Source: Glossina fuscipes (lineage: Eukaryota > Arthropoda > Insecta > Diptera > Glossinidae). Taken from it: a stretch of DNA of 64,000 bases. The stretch is taken from NCBI RefSeq assembly GCF_014805625.2, contig NW_023998414.1:7199858-7263857 (forward strand), read 5' to 3'. Position numbers and translations under genes: made by a program. Under the pieces are notes generated by a model. That model saw only the letters and a list, made by a program, of their open reading frames with translations, was not told where the DNA came from and did not search any database. Shown piece by piece: positions 1 through 11,264 of this stretch (positions are counted from its first letter, which is position 1; each line of letters opens with the position of its first letter).

Positions 1-490
1 GGGGGGAAAAATAGACCACGCCTACTTCATTTTATAGTGAGCCATAAATTCATTTTTTTTTTTTCAAAATTTTTGTAACACACAAAAGTAAATTTCAAAA
101 ACCCCATAAAATATGTAAATTCACGGACTGTTTCAAATTCGGAATACACTTAAGCATGTTCGTTTGTCAATCTGTCCGTCTGAAAAGCTACTGTTCGCAA
201 AAATGAAGATACACAGGCCTATAAATTTGCGAAGGAATTTGAAAATGAGTCAAAGTTTTTCTAAGAACGCGCCCACAACGCTTAGGCGCCTATGCAAGAG
301 AGATGGTGAACACCTTTGCTTTCCATGTTTATTACATATTACGCATAAAGTACAACACTGGAAAAAATCATCCTCCCCTATCCAATATTTTAGAGCAGGA
401 AAATGTAGTTCTTTTCTTTTCTTTTCTTCTACGATCACGATAATCGGTATAAAAACGATTCGGTCACAATCGATATAAATAAATTTTCTT
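1..490 (+). repeat. Family A interspersed repeat, second module
   Basis: Degenerate copy of a repeat found many times in this window. It carries the recurring landmarks in order: a 'GACCACGCCTAC'-like box near 14, a 'CTGTCCGTCTG' box near 171-182, 'CGCAAAAATGAAGATA' near 196-211, a 'CGCGCCCAC' box near 269, and a decayed terminal palindrome 'ATTCGGTCAC' near 459. Open reading frames across it are chance. The left end is cut by the window edge. Confidence 0.6.
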
Positions 491-940
491 ATTTGCTTAG
501 CTCATGTTTCTTAGATATCACAAATCGGTGTTGATTTGAGAAACGATCTTACTGCCATTAAAATTTTTTAACTAATATGATTAATTAATTTAAGTTTAAT
601 GGAATGGCACATTTTGGAAATAAGGCAACGATGAGGCAACTTGACATTGCCATCACGTTATGAAAAATGCCGCCTAAACGACTGCGTAATTTATTTAATT
701 TTATGTAGGGACTTTTCATAAGCGATTTCTTCTTCTTTCGCTTTAAACAATTGAAATAATTTTCATTATATTGCAGTATTCTCTCTTTCTCTCCGTTAAT
801 GTCATTTAAAATGCAGACGTGTTTGGATTACAGTCAAATTTTGTTTGTTTGTACACCCTTTCGAGTTTTGCATGTTAATAGAACTTCACTGATCCGTTTT
901 TGCAATTTTTTTTTTTTATATTACATTCATTTTACTAGTT

Positions 941-1012
941 TGTGTGTGTGTTTATGTGTATGTGTGTGTGTGTGTGTGTGTGTTTGTGCATGTGTGTGTG
1001 TATATATATATA
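941..1012. repeat. (TG)n-(TA)n microsatellite
   Basis: Interrupted TG dinucleotide array running into a short TA array; read directly. Confidence 0.95.
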
Positions 1013-1570
1013 CTGCAAATTTGCCCAGAGTTTACACATATCTAACTGCACAAATTTTTACATATTATTTTATTATATGCATTAGTGTTGTTGTTGTTGT
1101 CTTTATGTTATTATAATACACATTATGTTTACATTGTTATTATTGTAACTGACTACTTTGCTAATGGACTTTCACTATTCATACATGCATGGGACGAGTA
1201 TTCTTTTAATATCTGAGATGGGATAATCTTTGCTCTTATTTCTCATTTAATTTTTTCATCACCAACACGTAATGGGAATGATTTATGCACAAAATTTCAT
1301 GTTGACGATGATTGATTGAATTTACATAAAAAAAAAAAAAAAAAAAAACAAAAGGTTTTCTGTTCAAATTATGACTTCAACCTAAAAAAGTTTCCCAGGA
1401 AGGTCGAAAATAATGTCAAAGTTTTGCTGCCCTCCTTCGGTCAGTTAACAATGGCCCTAAGGTGCGACCGCAATCAGCAAAAATATGATAATTTTTTGCC
1501 TTTTTTTTTTTTTTTGTATTTTTGCCCTCAAAAGTATGTATATATATATATGTATACATTTAGGTAACAC

Positions 1571-1601
1571 ATGCACACACGCGCGCACACACACACACAC
1601 A
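1571..1601. repeat. (CA)n microsatellite
   Basis: CA/CG dinucleotide array; read directly. Confidence 0.9.
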
Positions 1602-1944
1602 TAAATACACAAAACATAGACTGCAGAATTCTACTGCACAAATGGCGTAAAATTCAATTTAAGTGACTGTTCGGGATATATAGCGATTAAGGTGCATTTA
1701 ACCAATCCGTCCATCCGTCCTTGCAGGATTTCCTCATTAAATTTTATCATTATGAATGTGTTCTTTATCATACTAAAAAATATTTTAGAAAATATTTTTG
1801 TAATTTAATCAAGTGATATCATTACAATTTAATTTCGTATCGCACGTATACGAGTATATCGGTGAAGAGGTCGACACAGTTAATACACACACACACAGGA
1901 TGACATGTGATTTCAGTTCAGGTTGGTGTCACCGATTACAGCCC

Positions 1945-2245
1945 GAAGAGCTAGCGGTGTAGGGTATCCATTTGTGATACAAGGGTATATTAAATTTGTG
2001 CGAATGTATGCAACACCCAGAAAGACTTGAGATTGATCCACCTTTCATTCGGAAATGATTCTGAATCGATCTAAGCGCGTCTGTCCGTCTGTCCAACTTA
2101 GATTCTTATCTTCAATCTATAGGTCGCAATTGTTGAGATATTTTGAAGAAACCGCTATGCTTTGACTCAAGAACGAATTCTATTGAAAATAGTTCGAACT
2201 GGACCTTTTTTCAACCATTTCCCGTATAATGTCTTATTTTGAAAA
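1945..2245 (+). repeat. Family B interspersed repeat
   Basis: Family B copy in its header-first direction. It starts with a 'GGTGTAGGGTAT' end and a 'GGGTATATTAAATTTGTG' header near 1984. It continues with 'ATGCAACACCCAGAAAGACT', 'GAATCGATCTAAGC', 'CTGTCCGTCTGTCC', 'CAATCTATAGGTCGCAAT', and ends near 'TTTCCCGTATAATGTCTTAT'. The same ordered boxes recur on both strands elsewhere in the window. Confidence 0.65.
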
Positions 2246-2332
2246 GTCATTACATGTATATCTGTAGGATGGTGTGTTTAATAACAGGTCATTACATGTA
2301 TATATTTGTAGGATGGTGTATTTAATAACAGG
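2246..2332. repeat. Tandem duplication of a 42-45 bp unit
   Basis: Two adjacent copies, each beginning 'GTCATTACATGTATAT' and ending 'TTTAATAACAG' (2246-2287 and 2288-2332). They abut the end of a family B repeat. Confidence 0.85.
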
Positions 2333-2939
2333 TCGGGCCCCTCAATAGGGTTTTCACTTCTTTATTAAATATATTCCTCTGTGAGAAAAGAGCAAGCGTC
2401 GTTATTATTATTCAGTTAATCGGATAACTTTTATGCTGGCGAACTTCCAATGTTTTTATCAAATTTGATGCCGATATGCCCGCAGTTACGGCCAGGAGAA
2501 TCTTTCCCACAGATTTTCATTATTTTTTTCCAAATTTTAAGTCGATATATTCATAATTGCAACCAGGAGAAAGCTGACCATAGACTTATCATAAACGGAA
2601 ACAAGGGTAGACGGATATACTTAAATCGACTTCCAGTATTTATACTTTATAGGAACTTTGAAGAATGCTTCTCGGTTTTGCAAACGGTTCATATGAAACG
2701 AATATATTCCCATTTATAAAATAATAGTCCTTAGCAGACATTGATCGGTCAGATTGTACATATTCTGTTATATATAAGTTTCGAAGCCATCTAAACGGGG
2801 AATGTAAAAATAAATCATTTATCTATTACTTTAAGATTTTCGATCTTAACGGTTTTAATTGGTTAGATTTTTCAACTTTTAATAGATGGGTTTTCTCAAT
2901 TGCATTTAATTTTCTGAATAATATATATATATATATATA

Positions 2940-2975
<36 letters not shown>

Positions 2976-3403
2976 ATAATATTGTTTAAGTAACTTTATG
3001 AGAAACATTAATGTCTTAACAGAGTACTGTAATCAACATTTAACTGTTATGTTAGTTGATTTCATTCATTTGTTCGGCTGCTATTCATAGGTTGGAGTTG
3101 ATATCTTCAGTAAAACAGAAGCATAGCTTAGTGTAAATGCGCATGCGCGCATGAACGGTTCACTTAGAAGATAATCGCAAAAAATATGTGATAAAAATAT
3201 TTCAATAAAACAAAAAAAGAAGAAAATAGAAATAAAAAAAAGAAAAAGAAAATATTATAAATTATAATCCTTAAAAACAAAAAAAAAAAATAAATAAATA
3301 AAAAAAGAAAATAAATTAAAATTATTCGCAGATTAGAATAAATATCTTTTTAACAAATAAAAGTTGAATATTTAAAAAAAATTTTTTTAATAAAACTAAA
3401 TAT
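2333..3403. other. Gene-free stretch, AT microsatellite and A-rich tract
   Basis: No gene seen. A TA array occupies 2919-2973. From about 3180 to 3400 the plus strand is a run of A-rich low-complexity sequence. Confidence 0.55.
2919..2973. repeat. (TA)n microsatellite
   Basis: TA array with one interruption; read directly. Confidence 0.95.
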
Positions 3404-3435
3404 TATAGCGCTCGCACCGGGGCCGGTCGGTGGAT

Positions 3436-3467
3436 TATAAAGGCTAAAGATTTTTTTAAAATCATCT
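3436..3467 (+). promoter_or_regulatory. Candidate core promoter (TATA box plus initiator-like site)
   Basis: TATAAAGG lies at 3436-3443, just downstream of a locally GC-rich patch ('CACCGGGGCCGGTCGG', about 3416-3430) that stands out from the surrounding A-rich DNA. An insect initiator-like TCATCT lies at 3462-3467, about 27 nt from the TATA box, which is near the normal spacing. Fifty-odd bases later comes a start codon with a good insect context, directly followed by a splice donor. The combination is better than chance in this AT-rich sequence, but transcription is inferred. Confidence 0.45.
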
Positions 3468-3520
3468 CCGACTCATACACACATAATCTAACGTTTCAAT
3501 TGTGGATTACAACAAACAAA

Positions 3521-3602
3521 ATGGTAAGTAATGTACCTGAGCTCGATTGAATTACAATCGCTTTTCCCTTCTTTCCATTAGGATCAGAAAGGAAATGCAT
3601 AA
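3521..3602 (+). CDS. Candidate spliced 7-codon ORF or 5' exon pair
   Basis: The ATG at 3521-3523 has the context CAAACAAA-ATG and is followed at once by the donor GTAAGT. A 58-nt intron (3524-3581) ends in a pyrimidine-rich CTTTCCATTAG. Joining the exons gives ATG-GAT-CAG-AAA-GGA-AAT-GCA-TAA (MDQKGNA, stop at 3600-3602). The intron length is typical of dipteran short introns. A TATA box sits about 80 nt upstream of the ATG. This could be a very short peptide gene, a 5'-UTR exon pair with an upstream ORF, or the first exon of a gene that splices to a more distant acceptor. A start codon abutting a donor is known in several highly expressed insect genes. I recognise no family. The long coding exon at 23802 does not continue it: joining ATG to that acceptor gives an immediate stop. 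Confidence 0.35.
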
Positions 3603-4410
3603 GAATTTCTTAGGAAAGAAAAACACAAACACATTGTGATGGTTCATGTTGACTATATGTAATGTAAACAAAAAGAAAAATCCTATTCACATTATATATA
3701 TATATATATACAATGAACTGAAAGGAATTAACGAAACCAACTATTAATGGTGTGCTAAGGAAAATGCCGCAAGCAATTCTTTTATTTCTCTTTATTTGAT
3801 GATTCTTTCTATTCGATTAGGAAAACATGAACACGTGAAAGATTAGGATAGTTTACAGCGGGTAGCCAGTCTTTTGTAAGATTTAGTTAGAACAGAACAC
3901 AATAGTCTCATGATTGATGAGTAAATGAGTTATTGCAACCAATCCGATAAGTATTTTACCTTACAGACAACTATTTTATATTATGGGGGAAGAGAACGTA
4001 TTTTCCTATACTCACTATAAAAAGATCATAGAGCAAGACAAACGTTCAAGACATTTGACCTTAATAAATCTCGGGTAGCTATCGCAGAGATGTTTGGGAT
4101 GGAACTAATCTTTTGATATGCGTATAAGTAAGCAAGTGTGAGTGTTATCGCCTTACGCCTAAAGCAAAATGACTCTTGTTCTGTTTTCTGTCCATTATGG
4201 GCCATTTGTCGCCAATTTAATGAATAAAATAAATATTTATGACGTCATAATAAAAAACATGAGCATTATTGTGACTTATTTCTTTCGAACAGCCCGAAAG
4301 GGACTTGCTTTTCTTCTTTAACTGAATATTGCATCAAAAATTTCTTGACCAGGCGACCCAATGTATGTGCATACCAAGAATATTAGGAAAAATAACAAAA
4401 CGCTATCACT
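3603..4410. other. Gene-free stretch downstream of the candidate small transcript
   Basis: No supported gene. Contains a short TA array near 3694-3712 and a second acceptor-like site (ending TTCGATTAG) near 3820. Otherwise unremarkable AT-rich sequence. Confidence 0.5.
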
Positions 4411-4680
4411 TTAGAAGAGAGCTGGCCTTAATAGAACCTTTAGACGTGGCTGTGTTTTTGTAACGAATCCTACCATGATCTGTCTCGCAGCCTCACAGTC
4501 GGAAAAGGATCCCGTGTCATGGACAGAACTGATCCAATTTTGGATAGCAACGAATTGAGGGGCTATGCATACCATTTCGGAAGGGTAATCGCCGTATCTG
4601 CATTTATATACATGTAGAAAAATTATATATTCGATCGTGGACCCACCGAGCACAGTTATCGTAAAAAGACAAAAAAGCAA
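4411..4680 (-). other. Unassigned 89-codon ORF or possible isolated exon
   Basis: A minus-strand frame of 89 codons in a patch that is visibly less AT-rich than its surroundings. An acceptor-like site (ending TATAAATGCAG) precedes the codons for RYGDYPSEMVCIAP, and an ATG-GTAGGA donor-like site lies further on. The sequence ends where a family A repeat begins. I do not recognise the product. It could be a stray exon, a transposon remnant, or chance. Confidence 0.2.
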
Positions 4681-4689
4681 AAGAACTAC

Positions 4690-5310
4690 ATTTTCATGCT
4701 CTATAATGTGGAATGGGCGCGGCTGAGTTTTTATATTTTCAAAATAAAAGCTTTTGTCGTATTTAGGCGTGTGGGCGTCGTAGGCGTGTCCTTTGAAAAG
4801 TCTAAGTCACTGTTGAATTTTATTGCAAACTTTTAGGCGATATCTTCATTTTTGCTAACGGGAGAGCGTTTACCGCAAATATAGCACAGTTGGGCGAACG
4901 GACTGATGGATAGGCGGACAGATGTATTCCAAATTTGAAACTTGCCAAGAATTTATAAACTTTAAGTGGGTGAGGTTATTGAAAAAACAAATGAACTTTT
5001 GCACATTGTAACATTGGGTAGGCGTGGTACTGCTGGCGTGTCCTTCGACTAATTTGATCAGTGTTCAATACCAACCTGCATGCAAGACCCTCCAATATTT
5101 CCGTGAAATTTGAAGTCGTTAGCTTCGTTTCGACATTACACAAACCGACAAATGGACAACCAAACAGACGGATATGCTTAGATGGACTCAGAATTTGATG
5201 CTCATCAACCGTATATATAAATTGTGGGTTTTCGAAAGCTTCCTTCTGGACGTGACAAACGTTTCAACAATATGAATATCGCTTTAATCTTTCGATGATG
5301 AACATCGTGA
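4690..5310 (-). repeat. Family A repeat, both modules, inverted
   Basis: Reverse-oriented family A copy. The second module (4690-4960) shows 'CTATAATGTGGAATGGGCGC', 'GGCGTGTCCTTTGAAAAG' and 'GCGATATCTTCATTTTTGC'. The first module (about 4990-5310) shows 'GGCGTGTCCTTCGACTAATT', 'CAACCTGCATGCAAGA' and 'AGACGGATATGCTTAGATGG'. These are reverse complements of the boxes seen at 5485-6335. Confidence 0.65.
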
Positions 5311-5484
5311 AAAACCTTAAAAATATAAAAAAAAATTTATTTGTTGATGCAAATTTTGCGTAAATTTTGGTACATTTTTATATAAAGGGAATGTATGGCA
5401 TTTACCTCTGTGGTTTACAAAATGCGTTTTCACACGCCAAGTTATCAGTAAGCGAAATATTTACGTTAATTTTTTATCATCCAC

Positions 5485-6335
5485 CGAAGGATATGTACGT
5501 ATATGAGGGGTACATTCATTTTGCCAAAACGTTTGCAACGCCCAGGCGGAACAATCAGAGTGCCCACAAACTATATATATATATATATATATTATTGATT
5601 AGCATCAAATCCGAAATAGATTTAAATATGTCTGTCTATCCGTCTGAACGTCTCTCCGTCTGTCCTTCAGTCCGTCTATATAATGTCTGTTGTAAACATC
5701 CTCCTGGCCAGAAGCAGGTTGGTATTGGAATCGATCGAATGACACGCCCACTGCATCACGCCTCTATTTTTTAAAGGGAATGAAAAATTGGTTTTTTGTT
5801 CATTACTTACAAACTATAGAAAATATATGCCCAAAAATTTGAACGCATACTCTATGAGCGATGCTGTAGCATTTGCGCACTAAAACGGAAAAAAATTGTC
5901 CACGCCTACCCAAAATTATAGTGTATTAAAATTTAATTATTTCTTCAATACTCCTATAACGCGCAGAAGAAAGCTTCAAGAACCTTAAATTCTTGTCCAG
6001 TTTCAACTTAGCACGTCCGCCTGTTCTTCTGTCCATCTGTCTCTTTGCGTAACTTGGTAGTATTTGTGGTAAACATTCTCTCGTTAGCGAAAAGGAAGAT
6101 ATCGTCGGCAAAGTTGCAAAAGAATTTGGAATTGACTTAAACTTTTCCAAGGACACGCCTACATCGCCCACATTCCTTTACGACAAAAACTTTTATTTTG
6201 AAAATAGAAGAGATCAGCTGCGCCCACTCCACATTATAGAGCATGAGAATTATGTTCTTTTACTTCGTTTGTTTTTTTTTTGTTGTGGTAAACGGGGATG
6301 GGTATAAAAGATTCGGTCACGACCGAATTTCATTT
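5485..6335 (+). repeat. Family A repeat, nearly complete two-module copy
   Basis: Best-preserved family A unit. Module 1 (5485-5920) has the header 'AGGATATGTACGTATATGAG', 'GGGTACATTCATTTTGCC', 'GTTTGCAACGCCCAG', a repeated GTCTGTC/CGTCTG block, 'TGTCTGTTGTAAACATCCTC', and 'GAACGCATACTCTATGAG'. Module 2 (5921-6335) repeats the theme with 'GTCCGCCTG', 'GTGGTAAACATTCTC', 'GGACACGCCTACATCGCCC' and 'GCGCCCACTCCACATTATAG'. It ends in the perfect-armed palindrome ATTCGGTC-AC-GACCGAAT (6311-6328). A TA microsatellite lies inside module 1 (about 5572-5591). Confidence 0.7.
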
Positions 6336-6498
6336 TCTTACTTTTTTACTTTATTAATACTTTTTTTTATTCTTCTATAATGAAATTTTCAAGAATATTT
6401 TAGCATTTAGAAAGAAAGCCAATAAAAGCATTATAGTAGATCATAACTCACAATTTCATACCCTACACAACTTTGTTTGACATAGTTATTCATATGAC

Positions 6499-6792
6499 CA
6501 CTTTTCAAAATAAAACGTTGTTTGGGAAGTGATCGAAAAAGTATTCCGACTTTAACTATTTTCAGTAGCATTCGTCTTTGGGCCACAACATGTCAGTGTA
6601 GTAAATTTCATCCAAATATTAATTCAAAAAATTGTGACCTATAGATTGAACATAAAATCCAAAGGCGAACAAGCGGACAGATGAACAGATAAACGTGATC
6701 GATATAATAACAGCCAGATTTATGTCAAGTCTTTTTGGATGTTATGTACATTTGTATATTTTATCACACGTGGTGTAGGGTATAGTGGTGGT
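6499..6792 (-). repeat. Family B repeat, inverted
   Basis: Contains reverse complements of the family B boxes: 'GTGACCTATAGATTGAACA', 'AAGCGGACAGATGAACAG', 'TTATGTACATTTGTATATTT' and the terminal 'CACACGTGGTGTAGGGTAT'. Confidence 0.65.
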
Positions 6793-7784
6793 ACAAAATA
6801 CACTATTCAAGGCATTGTTCATTCTATTACTTTGTCCTAATTTTGGCATATTACGGCCTATGCGAACATGTTTAGTTGTTGTCAATTTGATGTTCATCAT
6901 GAAAATTCGACCGGTTGGCGGTAATCGCATGCTTCCGTCGACCTAGTATAATTGTCAAAAATATTTAAGAGTAAACGACGGCTTGTAATAGGAAAGCTTA
7001 ACCGAAAATGGCATTTTCTCGGCCCATAATTTGATATGCCTTACGTCTAACGAATTAATAAAATGTATTCTGCTCGTAATCACACATACGATGATGCAAA
7101 GACTAATATTTTCATAGACAATTGAAACTGCATATCCTCACACACGAATTAGTTACGCTGCGCTTTACGAACATTTCATGGATCAGGGTTTAGATCAACA
7201 TCAATAATAGCCATTTGCCTACCTACGCCCTATATAGTCATAAGTACGGGCGGCTCACGTTAGTTGGATTTCTACGTATCATTTAAGAGTGCATATGGTT
7301 ATGGGCAAGTCTCCATCCCAATTCTTAGAGGGGACTTTACAAGCGAACAGTTACGAATGAATATTTTTTATGGACTTTAAATTACAGTTTATCTTCCTTA
7401 AGACGGATCAGGCTCAAATTTTTCATTGCATTTTTTTAGAAATCTTCTAAATGTTTTCGCCGAGTCTTCACGTTATTATTACTTGTTTTGAATATTTGTG
7501 ACGGACTCAAACACTCTGTGTTTAATGTTGAGAACGTTTTAATAGAACATGATGAGACAGACAGACGAACGGGTTAATCTCTGTATGTCTCTTAAATTTC
7601 TGCCATGAAAACTTATCCCTATTGTCTCCAATGACGCATGCGTTACATATGAAGTGTTAATTAGCCTTTCATTCTGCAGGCTAAGGCAAAGCTCAATATT
7701 GTCGACTAACAAGGTCCTCAATCTGGGTAAAGGCCGAACATCTCAGCATATAATGCTGCCTTGATTGATGGGAAAAAATTCTCC
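6793..7784. other. Gene-free stretch
   Basis: No gene supported. Several short open frames near 6742-6930 and 7539-7721 lack splice context or recognisable protein content. Confidence 0.5.
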
Positions 7785-7995
7785 GAAGAGCTTTGTCCGG
7801 CTGTCCGGGCGGGGAGAAACCAAAGTAATGAAAACAAAATCTCTCGCTGTATTTTGTTTTTATTTATTCTGAATTTTGACAAGTAGTCCGCCGATTATTA
7901 TTAGTTGGGCTTTGTCCGGCTGCAGTAAACCATAAGCACGGAGGGCGTTTTTATTTATTCTGATTTCTGACAATTAATGCGCAGAACATTATTAG
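7785..7995. repeat. Two imperfect tandem copies of about 90-115 bp
   Basis: Each copy begins 'GCTTTGTCCGGCTG' (about 7791 and 7910), contains 'TTTTTATTTATTCTGA' (about 7855 and 7948), and ends in an 'ATTATTAG' motif. The first copy has an insertion in its left half. Confidence 0.65.
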
Positions 7996-9002
7996 GGAGG
8001 CGTGGTCAGGTTTTGTATCGTGTTGGCTTGCGAGGGTGCTTCAACGAATATGACTAATATCGATCTTAGGTCGCGCATGGAAGAAGATAATACAAAATAT
8101 TGGTCCTATTATTTTTCCAAATATCCAAAAACGAAGAAAATGTTGCTTAAAAGTTTCATTGCTTTTTTTTGTTCATCATTTTTATAATTTGATGATTTAC
8201 CGACTTTTCACAAACTCTTTTTATAGATAAAAACGCAACGGAAATTCAAAATACTTTCTTATAAGAGGAAGTGTATGAACAAAAAGGAGAGAAAATTGCA
8301 TAAAGCTTTCTCAAGCATAGTACTCGTACTTTCACACTTTTCTTATTTACTATCTTTGATTTTTTTTTTTTTTATTTTCCATTAGTGTCCAAAATAAAAT
8401 TAAAAAAAAAAAAAACTCATCAATTTTTGTATATATCTGAGATAAGAAAACCAACGGAAAATATTATGAAGTTTTAAAAAAATCACTAAAGCGTTAATAT
8501 TAGATGTAATTCATTTACGGCAGATGATGATCCAACAATGAATAAACAAAACACAAAACGAAATGAAAAAAAGAAAAAAAAGCAAAAATCTTGTAACATA
8601 CATGTTATTAATGTAAATTATTTGCAATCTTCATTATTCATAATGCATATGAAAGTGTTCATTAATTGGCCGGATAAACATTTTCGTTTGATTGAAGTAA
8701 GTAACACTTGCCAAGATCAACGTTAACATTAACATCATTCAAAACTTAATGTCAATAGATTTGAAAATGTTGTCGAAAAAGTATTGAGTCCGATAAATTT
8801 AATTAGTCTTGCGTATTAAAATCGACAATTAACGTAACATAAATTGGGAAACAATGTAGAAAAACATTTAGGTATAGAAAAATGTACAGATATTATTAAG
8901 GCGCAATACTTTTTGTAACTCACCTTTGATTACTTTATGCGTTTTTTTTTTTTTTGTATTCAAGCTGTAGCCAAATAATGAGCAAACAAAAAAAAAAAAA
9001 AA

Positions 9003-9034
9003 AGAAGAAGAAGAAGAAGAAGAAGAAGAAGAAG
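9003..9034. repeat. (AAG)n microsatellite
   Basis: Uninterrupted AAG trinucleotide array; read directly. Confidence 0.95.
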
Positions 9035-9103
9035 GTATAATAAACGTTTTACCGATAAATATGGTAAATGTTAACAATTGTGTGTGACAATACCTTGATA
9101 GTA

Positions 9104-9148
9104 TTTTATTTATTTATTTATTTATTTTTTTCTTTCTTTCTTTCTTTT
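9104..9148. repeat. (TTTA)n-(TTTC)n microsatellite
   Basis: Compound tetranucleotide array; read directly. Confidence 0.9.
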
Positions 9149-9589
9149 AAATATACTGCATAAGTAAGTATACCTCTCTCTCTTTGTTTGTTATTGTTTT
9201 GTTTTTTGTTGCAATATATATCTGGCAATGTTTTGTGTTGATGAGAGTCATTGACTGTTTAATATCAACGTTTATATCATCTTCATTACAATGGTTTACA
9301 GCCACTGACAAAATGCCAGTTTGGGAAGTATACCGCGCCGTGAATGGCTCAAAAATTACTCGATTCACTTTTAAGTTCACAATCGAGACAATATGCAAAA
9401 TATATGAAAATTTAATGACCAAAAAAAAAATATATATATATATATATATAATTAGCTGAACGTAGATAATCTCAATGCTCAAGAGAGATTCAAAGATTTG
9501 ATCTTAAGAAAATCAAGTCAATAAATAAAAATGTTGATTACATTGGCGAGAATTTGCTTTGGAAAAATCTATCGGAAATATGTTTAAAA

Positions 9590-9870
9590 TATTCACCACA
9601 TATAGCAAATGCCCTTTATGTATTATAGATAGCTGTCTATTTGCCGCGCGTTACCATACCGCCTGGACATGCACACTAGACACTTATCATACCTTATAGA
9701 CCAGCTATCATTTCCTTAGTCCGCTTTAATTTGGTCGTGGTAGCGTTTCTTCCTTAGTTTCTCTACTGCTTTTCCCGCCAGCGTTTACCAGTAAAAACTA
9801 TCCTTCGATTCTATCCGAAAATTGAATAGTGAGAGTTAGAGAAAATTTTAAAAAGCAATCAGTCAGCATG
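9590..9870. other. Less AT-rich, unassigned patch
   Basis: Base composition is visibly more balanced than the flanks ('GCCGCGCGTTACCATACCGC', 'TTTCCCGCCAGCG'). No frame stays open and no domain is recognisable. It may be a transposable-element fragment. Confidence 0.25.
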
Positions 9871-10157
9871 CATAGCATTTTACTGGGAACTGGCCAGTGA
9901 AAAAAACTCGCATGACACGAAAACTCGGGACATGATTCTTCTTAAGTAAATTTAACTAAACTTCATAGCGGGAGTTTAAAAGAATGAGTGAGTTGTCACG
10001 GTCGAGATGCCCATAGGTGCTTGCATCGGTTGAAATTCTGAAGGATAATAGGCCTAAATTAATTTACTATATATATGCACATATATGTTTCGTAGAGATC
10101 CCTGATACACGTATTCATAGATATTTTTCAAAGGTACTATAAAGAAGAAGAAAAAGT

Positions 10158-10183
10158 AGAAGAAGAAGAAGAAGAAGAAGAAA
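10158..10183. repeat. (AAG)n microsatellite
   Basis: Trinucleotide array; read directly. Confidence 0.9.
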
Positions 10184-10260
10184 AAATGTTATGTCCTTCC
10201 TAAGATACTGAATGCAATACTGAAGTGACAATTATAATTGATTACTTCAGCAATTTTGTC

Positions 10261-10268
10261 TCTTCTCT

Positions 10269-10300
<32 letters not shown>
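10261..10300. repeat. (CT)n microsatellite
   Basis: CT array; read directly. Confidence 0.95.
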
Positions 10301-11225
10301 GTCTTTCTTGTAATTTAATTGAAAATCAATTGCATGAAAAACTTAATACGGGAAAGCACGTACGTACATATAACTTTTACTTTTGCTGAAGCTATTCGTG
10401 CATTTGAGTTCAAGCGATCTTTTAGGCTCAAGTTCACTGAGAGCGGGTCAAAAAGCTCTGTCATGTACATGACTAACGGTTAAACTTGTTATTATGTTGG
10501 TGCATAATTTTCTAATGACGTCGTTGCCGGCAATGATAATGCATAATAAAATAAAGGCACTAAAACATAATGATGAACACATAAAAATGCCAAAGCAATG
10601 CGCACGCAAACGTTTACGAAAGCATAAACCGCCAGTTAGTAAGTGTTAAACGAATGAAGTTTAACGCGTTCAGTTTTTTACACATTTACGTTCACTTAAA
10701 TTTGCCCACAAAGTGTAGAATTATTTATGACAAAAAATTAATAGAAAGAAAAACGCGAGAAAAACAAAAAAATGTAGAAGAAAAAGTAAATAAATACAAA
10801 AAAAAAAACAAACCTCACTCATTTAATGCGGTTTTTGTTGCCAAAGACATTTTGAGTGGAATTGGTTGGGTTGGCTGGTTGGCTGATGGCGATGGCTTGG
10901 TGCGGCTCGAGCCCGCGCGTATAGCCTGTGAAAAATGGATAATTATGCAGAAATGTTTTCACTTTTTTATCATTCTTGTATAAGTGTGCGTGTGTGTGTG
11001 TCTATGAGTACAAGTATTTGTATAATGGTACTTGGTTTAAGTCATCTGAAAGAAATAACAAACGATGACATCCGACACACTGTCTCCATATGCCAGTCTT
11101 TTGTCAATTAAGAAAATAAAAATTTTTACTAAAGATTATTAAAGGTATGTATGTATGGTATACTATATGTAGGTACAGATGATGTCTACACTGAATACAT
11201 ATCATGAACGTGTTCATAAAATCAT

Positions 11226-11262
<37 letters not shown>
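11226..11262. repeat. (CA)n-(TA)n microsatellite
   Basis: Compound dinucleotide array; read directly. Confidence 0.95.

Positions 11263-11264
<2 letters not shown>

Larger units (their letters stand above)
491..1944. other. Gene-free AT-rich stretch with microsatellites
   Basis: No coding or RNA gene seen. It holds a TG/TA microsatellite (941-1012), a GTT run near 1085-1100, an A run near 1327-1347, a T run near 1501-1515 and a CA run near 1571-1601. Confidence 0.6.
7996..9589. other. Gene-free stretch with microsatellites
   Basis: No gene supported. A possible decayed family A piece ('GGAGGCGTGGTCAGG') lies near 7996-8090. The rest is poly-A/T and simple repeats, including a TA run at 9430-9450. 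Confidence 0.5.

Noticed and set aside
10654..10983. 109-codon plus-strand ORF
   Set aside because: Built from an A-rich lysine run joined to a TTGG repeat; no protein-like conservation pattern.
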